From: Adiantum capillus-veneris
Lineage: Eukaryota > Streptophyta > Polypodiopsida > Polypodiales > Pteridaceae
NCBI GenBank assembly: GCA_014529385.2
Contig: CM043966.1
Coordinates: 90,098,587-90,162,586, forward strand
Direction of reading: 5' to 3'
DNA length: 64,000 bases
Below the pieces are notes generated by a model. That model was not told the origin of the DNA, made no database searches, and saw only the letters and a list, made by a program, of their open reading frames with translations. The position numbers were made by a program, and so were the translations under genes. Shown here one piece after another: positions 1-11,279 of this stretch; position 1 is the stretch's first letter, and each line of letters starts with the position of its first letter.

Positions 1-310
1 AAAGACATATTTGCAGCGGCATGGAACTTCGGTTGTGAAGCTTTTAACACCACAAGTGCAGTACCTCTATGGGAATGAATTATTATGGGTCTACCAACCA
101 CCATACAAGGTCATGGATCAATGTTGGTCCTTGTAGATAGATTGTCTAAACTTTGTGAAGTTTATTCCAGCCCAATCCGCTATTCAATCTTTTTAAGTTA
201 ATCAAGTTGGTCGTTGGAAAGATGTATTGATTATATATATTATCTAGCCATACTAGGAGTAATTGTGAATCCACATTTCCAGTTATTTCTAGAGGATTGT
301 TATCCTTTTG
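1..310 (+). pseudogene. Ty3/gypsy integrase remnant
   Basis: From about 85 to 198 the plus strand reads a short integrase-core segment that includes M-G-L-P-T-T-I-Q-G-H-G and L-V-L-V-D-R-L-S-K-L. This is the region around the first catalytic Asp of gypsy integrases, where a G-L-P motif precedes V-D-R-L/F-S-K. It ends at a TAA near 199. From about 220 a weaker match continues in another frame. The DNA aligns with element H at 48130-48270, including a shared stretch around the G-L-P codons, so this is another copy of the H lineage. No LTR is visible and the fragment runs off the left edge. Superfamily assignment is fairly secure; extent is approximate. Confidence 0.55.
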
Positions 311-1254
311 ACAAGTCAATGCACCAAAGCAAACTTGACTACACTAGGTTAGCCAACTCTGACTATAGAATCGGGCTATGCCAGTACCAGAAACACACAT
401 AAAGACAGGACATCGATACTCAAACACAAGAGAGAATGACACATATGTATTCTTCATTAACGCATCATACATAAGAACATGGACATAGCCCAATTACAAA
501 TGAAAATGGCAGCCAATTACCTCTACGTAGTCTCCAGACACACACCCCAAATACACAACCCCTTCCCCCCCGGTTTACCCGCCTTTGTCTCTCTATCCTC
601 TATTGTGGTAATCGCTTCCTTCTTGATTCTTGGTTTCAACTTCCCATGGCTATCAGTTAGCTCTTTTAGGTTCCCACCTCCATCATTTTTCCCCCTTTTT
701 TTGAATTATCCCCTTGGATTTAGCCTGATTCAGAATATGGGTTGGGTGCCCACTGACCTACCCACCCCATTTAGCCAAGTCTTTTTCCTTCCTTTTCCTG
801 TCCTGCATCTCTTGATTGTCTCGGTACCTGTTATTATTCGCATGTGTTCAGGATGAAGCCCGTCTATCACTTCTTGGTCATACAATTCCCCTTTTTTAGC
901 CTTCACTCTTTCCCTTGAATTTGATGGTTTCTTTGTTGGGCCACCTAGATGCACACACTTTTGGGGCTCGAAAATTTTCAAATAGGTGGATCCTTGGGCG
1001 TCTATGTCTTCCCCCGCCGTGTATTCCACTACAGCTGGATCCATTCTTCACCTGGATTTTGCTAGCTGGGTGCACATCAATAGGCTATGGCAATCCATGT
1101 GCCATGGCTCACTGGTTGCTTTCTACCCTTTCTTTCAGTAGCCTTATAGCTAGCCACTACACATCCAACTCCATGCCCGTTGTTTCCTGCTTTTCAAGTG
1201 GTAGCCTCTGGCAGGTTATTGCCCTATTTTATGAGTCCCCTTGACTATGCATGA
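311..1254. other. No gene recognised
   Basis: Open frames here (for example 479-856 plus and 730-1044 minus) are short, lack recognisable motifs and overlap on opposite strands. The interval lies between two fragments of the same decayed gypsy lineage and is probably ruined transposon DNA, but nothing in it proves that. Confidence 0.4.
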
Positions 1255-2010
1255 GTGTATAAGACCTTGCCCCCCAATCCTACCTAAGGCTTAACACTAC
1301 ACCAGCCTTGGAAAAGTGTTTTTGTCCTTGAAAATAAAAGTGGAGATATCTTCTTAAGAGCACTAATGGTTTCCACAGTGGCATCTCCCTTGGGTCTGTT
1401 GTCCACTTGACCAATGCGCATTTTGATAGAAGGTTCAATTAAACCAACAAGAACATCTTGATCATCTACATTGTTGTCCCTTTGTAAGCATTTTTGTAAA
1501 CGACTGATGTCCAAAACTAGATGAATACGATAGTATGTAGACTCGATTTCTAACTCACTTGAGTACTTCAAATAAGTTCACAACTAAGAGGTGACTACAT
1601 GAATGACCCAATTTCAAACTTTTTGAAGGTGTTGGAACATTTAAAAATGACTTTCCATATCTCGTCAGCACAGATTAAGTCCTTGACTTGCTGTCATTTC
1701 TCATGATTAGCCAACCCCATCATAACTCCTAATCAAGGTTGAAAACCTGACATAAGCATGAAGGGCTAAAGCTAGTAGTAACATGCTTTGCCAACTTAGT
1801 CTTCCTAAAGGCATCAACGATTCCGTCAATGTTTGCCTCCTTAAGCGCACTAAGGCCAGCCTTGCTAATCTCATCTACCACTATCATCAGTTCAGCACCC
1901 TCCACTTGGCCTGCACCCCACAGCACCAAGCACAGCTGCACACATTGAAATACGATCATCATTGGCATCATGGGACATCAACTGGAAGTTGCCATGGCTG
2001 CTATTGATCA
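1255..2010 (-). pseudogene. 3' end of a gypsy pol (H lineage), decayed
   Basis: Read on the minus strand, this DNA aligns with the last 600 bases of the element H interior (about 48480-48985). Shared blocks include a stretch reading CAAGTCAAGGACTTAA and the terminal block with TCCCACTTTTATTTTC-like sequence just before the polypurine tract. The minus frame 1284-1571 contains I-S-R-L-Q-K-C-L and D-V-L-V-G-L-I-E-P, which resembles the tail of gypsy pol downstream of integrase. A G-rich stretch (about 1271-1278 on the plus strand as CCCCCC) stands where the polypurine tract would be. No LTR of the H type follows, so the 3' end is lost or diverged. The copy is far older than H. Confidence 0.5.
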
Positions 2011-2017
2011 ACATGTG

Positions 2018-2035
2018 CACACACACACACACACA
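2018..2035. repeat. (CA)n microsatellite
   Basis: About nine CA units within otherwise non-repetitive DNA. Confidence 0.9.
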
Positions 2036-2351
2036 GTGTTTTGAGGGCAGCAACAAATTGTGTTTTATAAGACATACGTGTAGTACTTGGAGACCATGTA
2101 CTCATAGTGATGCTAGTCAATTCTCAAGTCATTCGTTACACATTTTGAGCATGTGTTTTGAGGAAATTTGTGTGTTGAGGGAGACATGTCATAGGAGACC
2201 GTCTTTAAAGCTATCAAAAACCTTTGGATGGAGATGTCCCAAACAAGTGATAAAATCATGAGGCATGCCTCTTAAGACTAAGTGATATAGGCATGGGAGG
2301 GTGGGATCTAGAATGAGGCAAATGCGTACCGTAGATCTTGGTAGTGGCACC

Positions 2352-2411
2352 AAAGTAATATAGGGTACCCTACATTACAAAAAGTAATCTAGGGTACCCT
2401 AGATTACTTTT
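2352..2411. repeat. Tandem pair of palindromes (32-bp perfect, 24-bp imperfect)
   Basis: Positions 2380-2411 form a perfect 32-bp palindrome centred on GGTACC at 2393-2398 (arms AAAAGTAATCTAGGGT). Immediately upstream, 2355-2378 is an imperfect palindrome with the same core and the same outer GTAAT/ATTAC arms, offset by 29 bases. The pair lies just 5' of the CACTA transposase relic. It could be a subterminal repeat of that transposon, a small foldback element, or a protein-binding dyad. The sequence alone does not decide. Confidence 0.8.
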
Positions 2412-3399
2412 GGCACTGCCACCTTGCACACGTGTTTTAAGTAAATTCAGGCAAGCATTCTTCAAGTACGCACAAGACGAAAGAGGCCATTGTTTGGCGT
2501 ATCGTTATGTGGAACATGCACAACTATCCTGGCATTTTTTCGGTGAGTATGTGTGTGTACCGGGACAAAAAGTGAGGGACGCTATTTTCAAACTCAAGGA
2601 GTTATTAAGGTACATCATATCTATATTCAACTAAACTTTTCTATATACAATATATCTTCTAGTGTGTTATCTTAGTGTACTTTTGTGTGTTATCTTGTAG
2701 CTTTGTGAGCTCCAAGGAAATTGAAATAGATGACATCCTTGCTGCTCGATCGCTTATCATGGAAATTGTGTGTGCCATTGAGGAAGCATTTCCTTGATCC
2801 GTTCTTCTTGATTAAGTCCACCTCTTAGTTCATGTGGTTGAGGAGATTTTTATATGTGGAGTAGTGGATGCACAATGGATGTTCTTTCTAGAGTTTTTAA
2901 AGACTCTCAAAGATTTTGTGTGACTATGGGCCCAACTAGAGGCATGCATGGCCAAAGGATGGATCAAGCAAGAGGCATTCGTCTCCATTTCAGAGTATTT
3001 GACACAAGTTGACCCCTCAATGTCTTGCATCTAGTTAGATGAGGAGTATGCAAGGATGACTTCATACCTACCAAGTGGAAAGGGAAAATTATTTAGCATG
3101 GATATGGATCTACGCCAAGTTGTCAACAACTTTTGCATTCTTGGTGCAAAGGTTATGACCAAGTTGGTGGACTTGTGGACAATGGCAAAGGCAAGGTTCT
3201 TGCAAGAGAGGGAAGCATGGAAGCAAGCTCATGAAGGTAGAAGGGCACCCTTAGTTCCTCGACACCTTGCATGTTTCCTAGATCTTATTAGTGCTGAGTT
3301 ATTTATAAAAGAATGACCGAGGCAAAGGCAGGTAGAGAGGACATTACTGAAAAGGAATGGGAGTATGCACAAGGTTGTGTACCGAAGGTATATACAATG

Positions 3400-3445
<46 letters not shown>

Positions 3446-4280
3446 TATTATATAGTACTCATTTTCATTGATTTTATCTTTATAATTGATTTTTTTTTTC
3501 TCTTGTATAGTGCCTTTCCTTTAAATCTATGTGGTCAAAGAGGTGACACTTTTGTACACGCCACATTGACGAGCGTCGAACAACCATGGATTGTGGTGTC
3601 ATGGCAACTTTGAAACAAATGGTGATGAAGCTAGGTATTGTGGGACTATTGAAAGGATACTAAAGGTCGATTTTAGAACCTTTCATACCTTCATCTTTGA
3701 GTGCAAGGGGTTTGCAAATGTGTCTAGACGACATGAGAATAGGCTCTACATGGTGGACTCTAGTGTGTATCACATGGGGAGGTATGGCAACTTAGTGTGC
3801 ATCACATGGGGAGGTATGGCAACTTAGTTTTGCCAGGTAATTGTGAGCTGGTGAGTCTAAACCTTCTTTACCCTTATTTACTTGTAACATAATATCAATG
3901 TCACTCGTTTCTCCTTTCTTTTCTATAGGTCATCTATATCCCATCAATCCATCAACCAAAACTTTGGTTCGTAGTTCTTGTAACACCTCAAGGAAGAACC
4001 AATTTTGCCACTAGTGAAGTGGAAACCATCTTCGACCCTTTTCCACCTACTACTTTGGATGAGGGTGAGATAAGGATGATTCGAGTCCGAGCATTGCCAA
4101 TCTCAGCAAGGATTATATTTACCATGATAATGATGATGAGATAGAAGATGATGACTTTGAGGATGATGAAGCCAGCAGATCCATAAACGACAATTCAATT
4201 TCTTTCTTTATTGATTTAGGAGCCATGGGTTTAGATTTAGATCAAGCTACTTGTAGAGATCTTTTGGAAGATGATTTATA
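2412..4280 (+). pseudogene. CACTA (En/Spm) transposase relic with DUF4218- and DUF4216-like regions
   Basis: A plus-strand reading around 2740-3040 gives V-H-L-L-V-H-V-V-E-E, then I-C-G-V-V-D-A-Q-W-M and L-E-A-C-M-A-K-G, the signature of the DUF4218 domain downstream of plant CACTA transposases. 3591-3760 gives R-Y-C-G-T-I-E-R-I-L and F-I-F-E-C-K, and 3929-4000 gives V-I-Y-I-P and L-W-F-V-V-L-V-T-P, together matching the DUF4216 layout. The exon-like blocks are separated by GT...AG stretches at about 2611-2699, 3388-3510 and 3851-3928, consistent with introns. An acidic tail reads D-L-G-A-M-G-L-D-L-D and ends near 4280. Stops interrupt the DUF4218 block, and the catalytic DDE part is absent. 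This is a 3' gene fragment, not a functional transposase. Confidence 0.65.
3403..3441. repeat. (TA)n microsatellite in a CACTA intron
   Basis: Uninterrupted TA dinucleotides of about 19 units, placed in the proposed intron between the DUF4218-like and DUF4216-like exons. Confidence 0.9.
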
Positions 4281-4340
4281 AGCTTTTTTATATTTTATTA
4301 TATGAAAAATATTTATTGTGTCGCCCATCCATACTTTCTT

Positions 4341-4343
<3 letters not shown>

Positions 4344-4415
<72 letters not shown>
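4344..4415. repeat. (TC)n microsatellite
   Basis: About 36 CT units directly downstream of the CACTA transposase relic. Arg-Glu repeat frames on the other strand are artefacts of this tract. Confidence 0.95.
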
Positions 4416-4416
<1 letters not shown>

Positions 4417-4654
4417 GTCAAGCATGCCTCCTCCCATTTGCAAGAGAATGAGGAAGGTTCTTGAAAAATTGTAGGCCACTTGCACATTGTTACAAGATAG
4501 AGCTTGAAGAAACTAACATACGTGCTACCATCTGGAAAAATGTGGGCACACTTCACTCTATCGTGATGAAAATTGAGAAATGTGGGCTCCAAAGGGGCAC
4601 TACGAAAACAGCGCTATGATTGCCTTCAAGGCGAGGAGGCACGGGCTTTCCGGT
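4416..4654. other. Flank with a CACTA-like terminus
   Basis: No coding signal. At 4598-4614 the sequence CACTACGAAAACAGCGC resembles the terminal inverted repeat of plant En/Spm elements, which begin CACTACAAGAAAA. It points rightwards, towards element B. The opposite end was not found, so this is a hint only. Confidence 0.35.
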
Positions 4655-5836
4655 TGTAACATTTAATGGCCTAGTAACTTGTGTGTAGCGGAAAATAGCA
4701 TGAACATAGTGAGCATTTAATTAGGATAGATTCCTAATGAGAATAACAAGAGTGCTTGGGTGGAGAGAGCAACAAAAAAGCATAACACATAGTTAGATAG
4801 CATGAACAATACTTCAAAAGAGAGAGAAATTAAGATATTGACAACATTTGAGGACCGAATTTACATGGAGTCGGTCCCCCCTCCAAAAGGCTTTGTATTA
4901 TGGTTTCTCCCATCAAGAGAGACATTTTACAGTACAATTCTTTGTGTTCCTTCAATACTAGCTAGTGCAATGAAGATGGAAGCTTCAAGCACTAAGCCAA
5001 ACACTTATAAAACACAACATCAATTCCCTCATGATCTCAGACCCAAGACCTCACACAGCTTCGAAGATGGTGGGAGCTAGCGGGGTATGAGAGTAGATTC
5101 AGAGGAAGAAGGAGTAGTATTACGAGAAAGATGTACATCTCCTCACATAATCACTCATATTAGCATAGCATAGCTTAGTAATTAGCATTGTAGAGGAGAT
5201 GAGCATGCATTGAAGCTTGGCTCTTGGTTGGATTTGCATCACAAAGCCAAGAGTTGTTGGTGTAGGCCTCCCTTCTCACAAGCTTGGAGTAGGTGATAAG
5301 CTTTCCAGTAAAGCTTGAGAAGGAGAGAGAGAGAGAGTCTTCTTGCTTCACACATGAGTTAGTGTGAGTGTGTGTGGATAATGCCTTTGAAAACTCAGCC
5401 CCCTCTCTCTCTTGGTCGACCCCTCTTGCTATTTGCTCATGCTACCACCCCATTGGACCTCTCCAAGCTTCGCCAATACGATTTAAGGAGCATAAGTGAT
5501 AGCCTTCTGACATGTGTCTCCCTTTCCCCTTTTGTGATAGCTTTAGGTAATAAATGCAACTCTCATTGGACCCCTTTGCCTCCTAGCCAATAGGAATGAG
5601 GCAAGCCATTGGGCTGTTGAATGCTCATTGGACCCCTTGGGAAACTATCCAATAGTCTTCTAAAGAGCTTAATTTTTATTGGTTCTTTTATTAAGTGTTT
5701 TCAAATTAATTAAACTAGGTTTACTCTAGCCTAATTCTCATTGGCCATGGCCATCCAATAGGATTTGAGTACACCTTGTGGGCATCTGGGCTAGGGAGCC
5801 GACATGTGTCCCTCATTCCCTTTGTGTAAAGGGAGC

Positions 5837-5900
<64 letters not shown>

Positions 5901-6272
5901 CTCTCATCCCCTACTTGCAAGGCTCGCCCCCTCCTTTGTAGGAGTTGTGAAGACTTTCTTGTACAGACACAAAGCATCCAATTTCCCTAGTGTTTGACCT
6001 TTGGACACAACCTTTGAATCTTGGAACCTTAGCATTTTGGAAGTCTTAATGGGCTGAACCTTGGGGTCTTTAAAGCCCATTGTTGCACCTTGCTCTTTTG
6101 CAGATGGCCCCCCCTTTGGATCCCTATTTTCCCTCCTTTGTATCCCTACTATGGCCGGTCTGCCAGCTTAACCAATATTCTAGCTTTTTCTCCCCTCGCA
6201 CTTCCCCATATTAAATGATCATTTTAACATGAGAAAATCATTTAAAAGAATTAGATATTAGCTATTATGGCA
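4655..6272 (-). repeat. Chromovirus B 3' LTR
   Basis: 1618 bp, direct repeat of 17819-19444. In element orientation it starts TGCCATAAT and ends GTTACA. It holds a (GT)n tract at 5838-5899 that is shorter than in the other LTR, so slippage accounts for part of the length difference. The small open frames inside have no motif and are not genes. Confidence 0.92.
5838..5899. repeat. (GT)n microsatellite inside B 3' LTR
   Basis: About 31 GT units at the same LTR position as the longer tract at 18994-19069. Confidence 0.95.
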
Positions 6273-6287
6273 TTACCTCTCTCTTGA
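6273..6287 (-). other. Chromovirus B polypurine tract
   Basis: On the minus strand this reads CAAGAGAGAGGTAA immediately upstream of the 3' LTR, the expected place for plus-strand DNA priming. Confidence 0.6.
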
Positions 6288-6407
6288 AAACGTACTCTTC
6301 CTCGACTATGGGGTAGAGAAGATAATGCCTATTCATTAGTCCCTTTTCGAGCGGGTAGAGGATCCCTATGTTACCCTACGACATCGTTCCAGAATGGATG
6401 AGTAGTC

Positions 6408-6634
6408 TGTTGGAATTAGGGTTGCAGAGAAACGCACACAGCTTGGAGAAGACGAAGGAAGCTCAAGGCACACAATAGAGAGTGTATTACTCAGTGTGCA
6501 ATGGAAATATGGATAGCCCTAGAGTGATGGGCGTATATACACTGCACGAGGGAAAAAACCTCCTAAAGAGGGAAAAAATGTCCCGGAGGTCCTAGTGTGT
6601 TCACACACATCACTACCACATGTATATGGTAAAA
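6408..6634 (-). repeat. Copia A 3' LTR
   Basis: 227 bp, followed inward by a polypurine tract (minus strand AGGGGGGATT at about 6635-6644). The TATA-like GTATATAC lies mid-LTR. The expected terminal AACA at the plus-strand end reads AAAA here. Confidence 0.95.
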
Positions 6635-6719
6635 AATCCCCCCTGGAGTGATGCGGTGAACGAGAGCTGGCACATGAGTAAAGGGAAGTGCCATGCCCTA
6701 AGGACATGATCAGTCCACA

Positions 6720-9700
6720 AAGGGGAGTAAACCCAAAGCTTTGTAGAAAGCTTCAAGCTTCTCACGAGACAATGCCTTTGTGAAAAGATCTGCAAGGTTG
6801 TCCTGTGTTGGCACATAAGCCAAGCTGATCTCTCCTGCTGAGAGCCTCTCCTGACATAGTGGTAATGCACCTCAATGTGCTTTGTGCAAGCATGAAAAAC
6901 TAGGTTCCTCGCAACTGCCAATGCGCTCTGACTGTCAGTGTAGATAGTGTTGGCAGTGTCCTGTCCAACACCCAAATCAGCCATAAGGCGTCTGAGCCAT
7001 ACACACTCAATCGTAGCTGTGAAGATTACCGTGTACTCAGGCTCACAACTCAAAGTGGCCACAGTAGGTTCCTTCTTGCTCAACCATGATATACATGAAC
7101 TACCAAGCATGAAACAAAAACCACTTGTGGACACTCTCGTGTCAAAACAACCAGCCCAATCTGAGTCCGAAAAAGCATGTAAGTCTGGCGGCAATGATCC
7201 CCCCTTGGGATAAAACAAGCCAAGATGTAAAGTGCCACTAAGGTAGCGGAAAATCCTCTTGACAGCTTGCCAATGCTTAGACCCTGGGCTATGCATAAAT
7301 TTGCTCACCTGTGAGACTGCAAACTGAATATCGGGCCTCGTTTTGCATACATAAATGAGGCAGCCAACAGCAGTTTGGTAAAGAGTGACATCAGCAGGAT
7401 CGCCAGCATCATGTAGACTCAACTTCAAACCTATTTCCATGGGAGTGGCAATAGGTTTGCAATCCTCAAGTCCAAAATTACATAGCAATGTCTCTATGTA
7501 ACTTTTCTGACACAAGGCAATACCACCATCACACTGCTTAAACTGTATACCCAAGTAATGATGCAACAGCCCCAAATCTTTCATCTTGAAAGTAGCATTC
7601 AAATCAGCCTTAAATTCAGCAATATGTCTCTCATTTGGTCCAGTGATCAACAAATCATCAACATAAAGAACCACAATGAGAAGTAGATCACCCTCACGCT
7701 TTACATACAATGTGCTTTCTGTTGGACTGTTACGAAAGCCTTGTTTGACCAAAAGAGTGTCAGCTTTCTCATACCAAGCACGAGGAGATTGCTTCAACCC
7801 ATACAAAGCCTTGTTACATTTGCACACTTTGTCCTCTTGTCCTTTTATGACAAAACCGCAAGGCTGTGTTACATAAACTTCCTCAAATATGTCACCATTC
7901 AAGAAAGCAGTAACAATGTCTGGTTGATGTACATCCCAACCAAAATGAGCTGCCAATGCCCATAGAAAACGCACAGTAGTCATACGACAAGTGGGAGCAA
8001 AAGTCTCTTCATAATCTATGCCTTTTTGTTGTGCATAACCCTTTGCAACAAGTCGAGCCTTATGGCGATCAATCTCACCATCCGGCTTGTGTTTCAACTT
8101 GTAAACCCACTTCGTACCAATGGCCTTTTTGCCAGGAGGCAAATCACATAAAGCCCATGTGTCATTTTCTATGAGTGCATCATATTCTGATTGCATGGCA
8201 GCCATCCAATTTTCTGAATTTTGTGCTTCATCAAAAGACAGAGGCTCCTCAGCATCATGTAAGCTAGACATAGCCAAAGCATAACAATTTGATGCACAAG
8301 ATGCATGGCGAGAGCCTGAACGAGTACGACTCGACAAAGGTGCATCCAATTTGCTGTCACGCAAAGTGTGCACCAGCCATTTTGGCATACCTCTAGCCTG
8401 CTCATTTTTAGCCCTTTCCTCATCAAGTACATCATGTACATCTGCATCAATAATAGGCTGATCTAAAACATTTTCAGAAACCCCCATAGGCTGTACATTT
8501 GCCTCATTGGAACTTACATTCGTATTTCCACCACTGAAAAGAGGCAACAAAGTGTCATAAATGTCCTGTGAGCTTACATTACTGTCTCTAGGACAGCAAG
8601 GGCTGAACAAAATCTTCCACAAACACCACATCTCGTGAAACCAAAATACGTTTTGCTTGCGGATGATACAACCTGTAACCTTTGCTTTCAGCACTATAAC
8701 CAAAAAAAATACATTTGACAGCCTTATCATCCAATTTTCTGCGCTGCACTTGTGGCACCAAAGCATATGTCAAACAGCCAAAAATACGCATGTGCTCAAT
8801 AGAAGGCTTTCTATCATGCCATGCTTCATATGGAGTAATAGACTGCAAAGCTTTCGTAGGACACCTGTTAAGTACATAAGTGGAACACATGATGGCCTCA
8901 GCCAAAAAGAATGCGGCAAATCTTGACTTTTGACCATACATCATGCCATTTCCATCAGTGACCTGTTTTTCCTCTCAGCAACACCATTTTCTTGAGGTGT
9001 ATAACGCATTGTACATTGGTGTTTTATCCCACAACTAGCCAGAAATGCATTAAATTCATGAGACATATACTCCCCCCCTCGATCGGAAGGGAGGGTGCCC
9101 ATAGTACATTTCGAGACATTTTCAGCCATAGCCAGAAATTGTTTGAAGCACATAAAAACTTCGAACTTCGCTTTAAGCGGAAATACCCATACATGCCTGG
9201 AGTAATCATCAATGAAAGTCACGAAGTACAGGTAATTGCCCAAGGACGGAGTTTGCATGGGCCCACAAACATCACTGTGCACAAGCTGCAACCTGCCTGT
9301 GACCCTAACTGAACCATCCTTTGGAAACTTAGAACACTGCATTTTACCCAGAATACAGCCTTCACAAACATGTTTGACAGGTGCTTCAAGAGGCGGCAAA
9401 GAAGCAACCATATCAGATTTCTGCAAGCGCAGCAAACTGGCAAAATTCAGATTACCAAAACGTGCATGCCAAAGTTTTGCATCTGAAATAGCCCTTGAAT
9501 TTGCAACAGTATTTGCAAAATTTTGTCCACACTTGTCATACAAAGTGAGCTTATACAGCCCACGGCACAAAAGCCCAGATGCAACTCATCACCAAAACTG
9601 AGATCATGAACTGTACATCTGTCCTCCACAAATTTGACTATAAGTCCAAGTCTAGCAAGTGCGGATACAGACAAGAGATTCTTCTTGATCCCAGGTACAT

Positions 9701-9911
9701 AAAGTGCATCAACAAGTGTGAAGGAGCTGCCATTAGCAGAGAGCACAATCTTTCCAACTCCCTGAACTGGATAAGAGGCGTTGTTGGCACAAGTGACTGA
9801 ATTCCCATGAGGGACAGACTCGAGAGAGGTAAACAATTCACGATGTGAGGTAATGTGCTTTGTAGCACCACTGTCAAAATACCACACATGTGAATCTGCA
9901 CCAACTGACAA
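6720..9911 (-). pseudogene. Copia A pol (protease, integrase, RT, RNase H), broken
   Basis: In transcription order: the protease block W-Y-F-D-S-G-A-T-K-H-I-T near 9880; a GAG-pre-integrase zinc region (W-H-A-R-F-G-N, C-E-G-C-I-L-G-K) near 9340-9480; the integrase core with H-S-D-V-C-G-P-M, F-I-D-D-Y-S-R and Y-T-P-Q-E-N-G-V-A-E-R near 8960-9260; reverse transcriptase (K-A-R-L-V-A-K-G-Y, D-I-V-T-A-F-L-N-G, Y-V-D-D-L-L) at 7600-8100; and RNase H (F-S-D-S-D-W-A-G, T-D-S-Q-S-A-L) at 6790-7200. The long frame 6613-8766 covers RT and most of RNase H. Lesions: a small deletion near 9580 after protease, a stop after the integrase core near 8941, a frameshift near 8590, and a 1-base loss near 6850 inside RNase H. 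No functional polyprotein can be made. Confidence 0.9.
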
Positions 9912-10527
9912 GCATGCATCATGGACAGCGGGATTTTAAGTGCACTCTGTGCTAAAAGCCCATTCTGCATCAACATCAGCATTACAGTCTCCTTTCATAG
10001 AAGACTCAACAATGGCTGCATTTGTAGTGGAACCAACATTTGCAGTGGAACCACCCTCTTTCCTCTTAGCTTCTTTGGCCTTCAACTTAGGACACGACTT
10101 GATCAAGTGATCATTAGCTTTACAATAATGGCAATGCATCTTCTTTTTTCCCTTGTCACGAGAATTTCCAGAGGAATTGCTGCCAACAGAAGCATTAGGA
10201 ACAGAATGTTTGCCACTCGCAGTAGAACCATACGAAGTGGCTGCATTACTGTTACCACCCTTTCTTTGAGAAGCAATAAAAGCATGTTCAACTGCACGCT
10301 GCGTAGTCCTGTTTTTTCTGGAAAGTGACTCTTGCAACAGCAATGTGCATAATGCATGAAACTTGGCAACTTCTGGATTTCCTTGGGTCATAAGTCTCCA
10401 AGTACTAGCAAAAGTCTGGTAAGAATCTGGTAAGGCATCAAGAACAGTCTGCACAAGGAAACTGTCTGAAATGACTTCTCCTGCAGAAATAAGTTGCTCA
10501 TTGATATCCTTGACACTAGCAAGGAAA

Positions 10528-10601
10528 TGTTAGGTAGCTAAATAGATAATTGAGTAGATTACTTAATGGAGAGAGACAGATTTATATACACTAGATTATA
10601 G

Positions 10602-10636
<35 letters not shown>

Positions 10637-11279
10637 CACGATATACGTGGTTCACCCAATGTGGGCCACGTCCACGGGAAAGCAGCCACTCAATGGCTTT
10701 AGTACTTCAAAACAAGAAGTAGTTTACAAAGGGATTATACCCTAAATGGAGCTCCCGCCTTGCTTCACTCTCACCACCTCACACTCACCTTGTTGCATCA
10801 ACTTCACACTATGAAATGTGTGTAGAAATGGCCTCCTTTTATAGGCCAAAAGGGCTTCCCTCTCTTATGAGAGACAGCCATGTGTAGCCACCCTTGTGCG
10901 AATAAGTCCAAATCGGACCCTCCAATCCGCCCATGTGTGGCCGCCCTTGAGAAGACAAGTCCGCTTTTGAATTCGGCCACCGGCCACCGGCCATTGACTA
11001 CCGGCCACCGGCCAACCAACCGGTTGCTTTCCGACCACTTTCCGGCCGCCGTCCGACCATAATATTCCGGCGAAAAAGAATATTCCGGCGGAAAAAAGTC
11101 TCGGGGGCCTACGCCCCCGAGGCCTTTAAAGTTGCCCCTGATTCTTGTCCATGAAAATTTTGGTTTCCGGTGAGTGATTTTCCTTCACGCACGATGGCTT
11201 CTCCTCATAATGGGGGCCTTACAAATGTGCGCTTTTACCACAGAAAATTACAAGGGTAAATCAGGCTCCATACTTAACA
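10528..11279 (-). mobile_element. Solo LTR (752 bp) inside Copia A gag
   Basis: The segment begins TGTTAGG and ends TTAACA on the plus strand and is flanked by an exact 5-bp duplication GGAAA (10523-10527 and 11280-11284). Removing it rejoins the gag sequence seen in copies C and J. A strong TATA box on the minus strand (CCTATAAAAGGAGG at about 10834-10847) indicates minus orientation. There is no coding sequence, primer site or polypurine tract, so it is most simply a solo LTR left by recombination of an element not otherwise present in the window. It carries a (GA)n tract at 10606-10632 and a C/G-rich run of CCGGCCAC units at about 10976-11010. Confidence 0.88.
10606..10632. repeat. (GA)n microsatellite in solo LTR
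   Basis: About 13 GA units. Confidence 0.9.

Noticed and set aside
479-856. 125-residue plus-strand frame, hydrophobic and Pro-rich
   Set aside because: It overlaps an opposite-strand frame, has no family motif, and sits between decayed gypsy fragments.
6613-8766. Taking the 717-residue frame in Copia A as one protein
   Set aside because: Its first part (about 8600-8766) and its last part (below about 6850) are out of the element's frame. Only the middle is pol.
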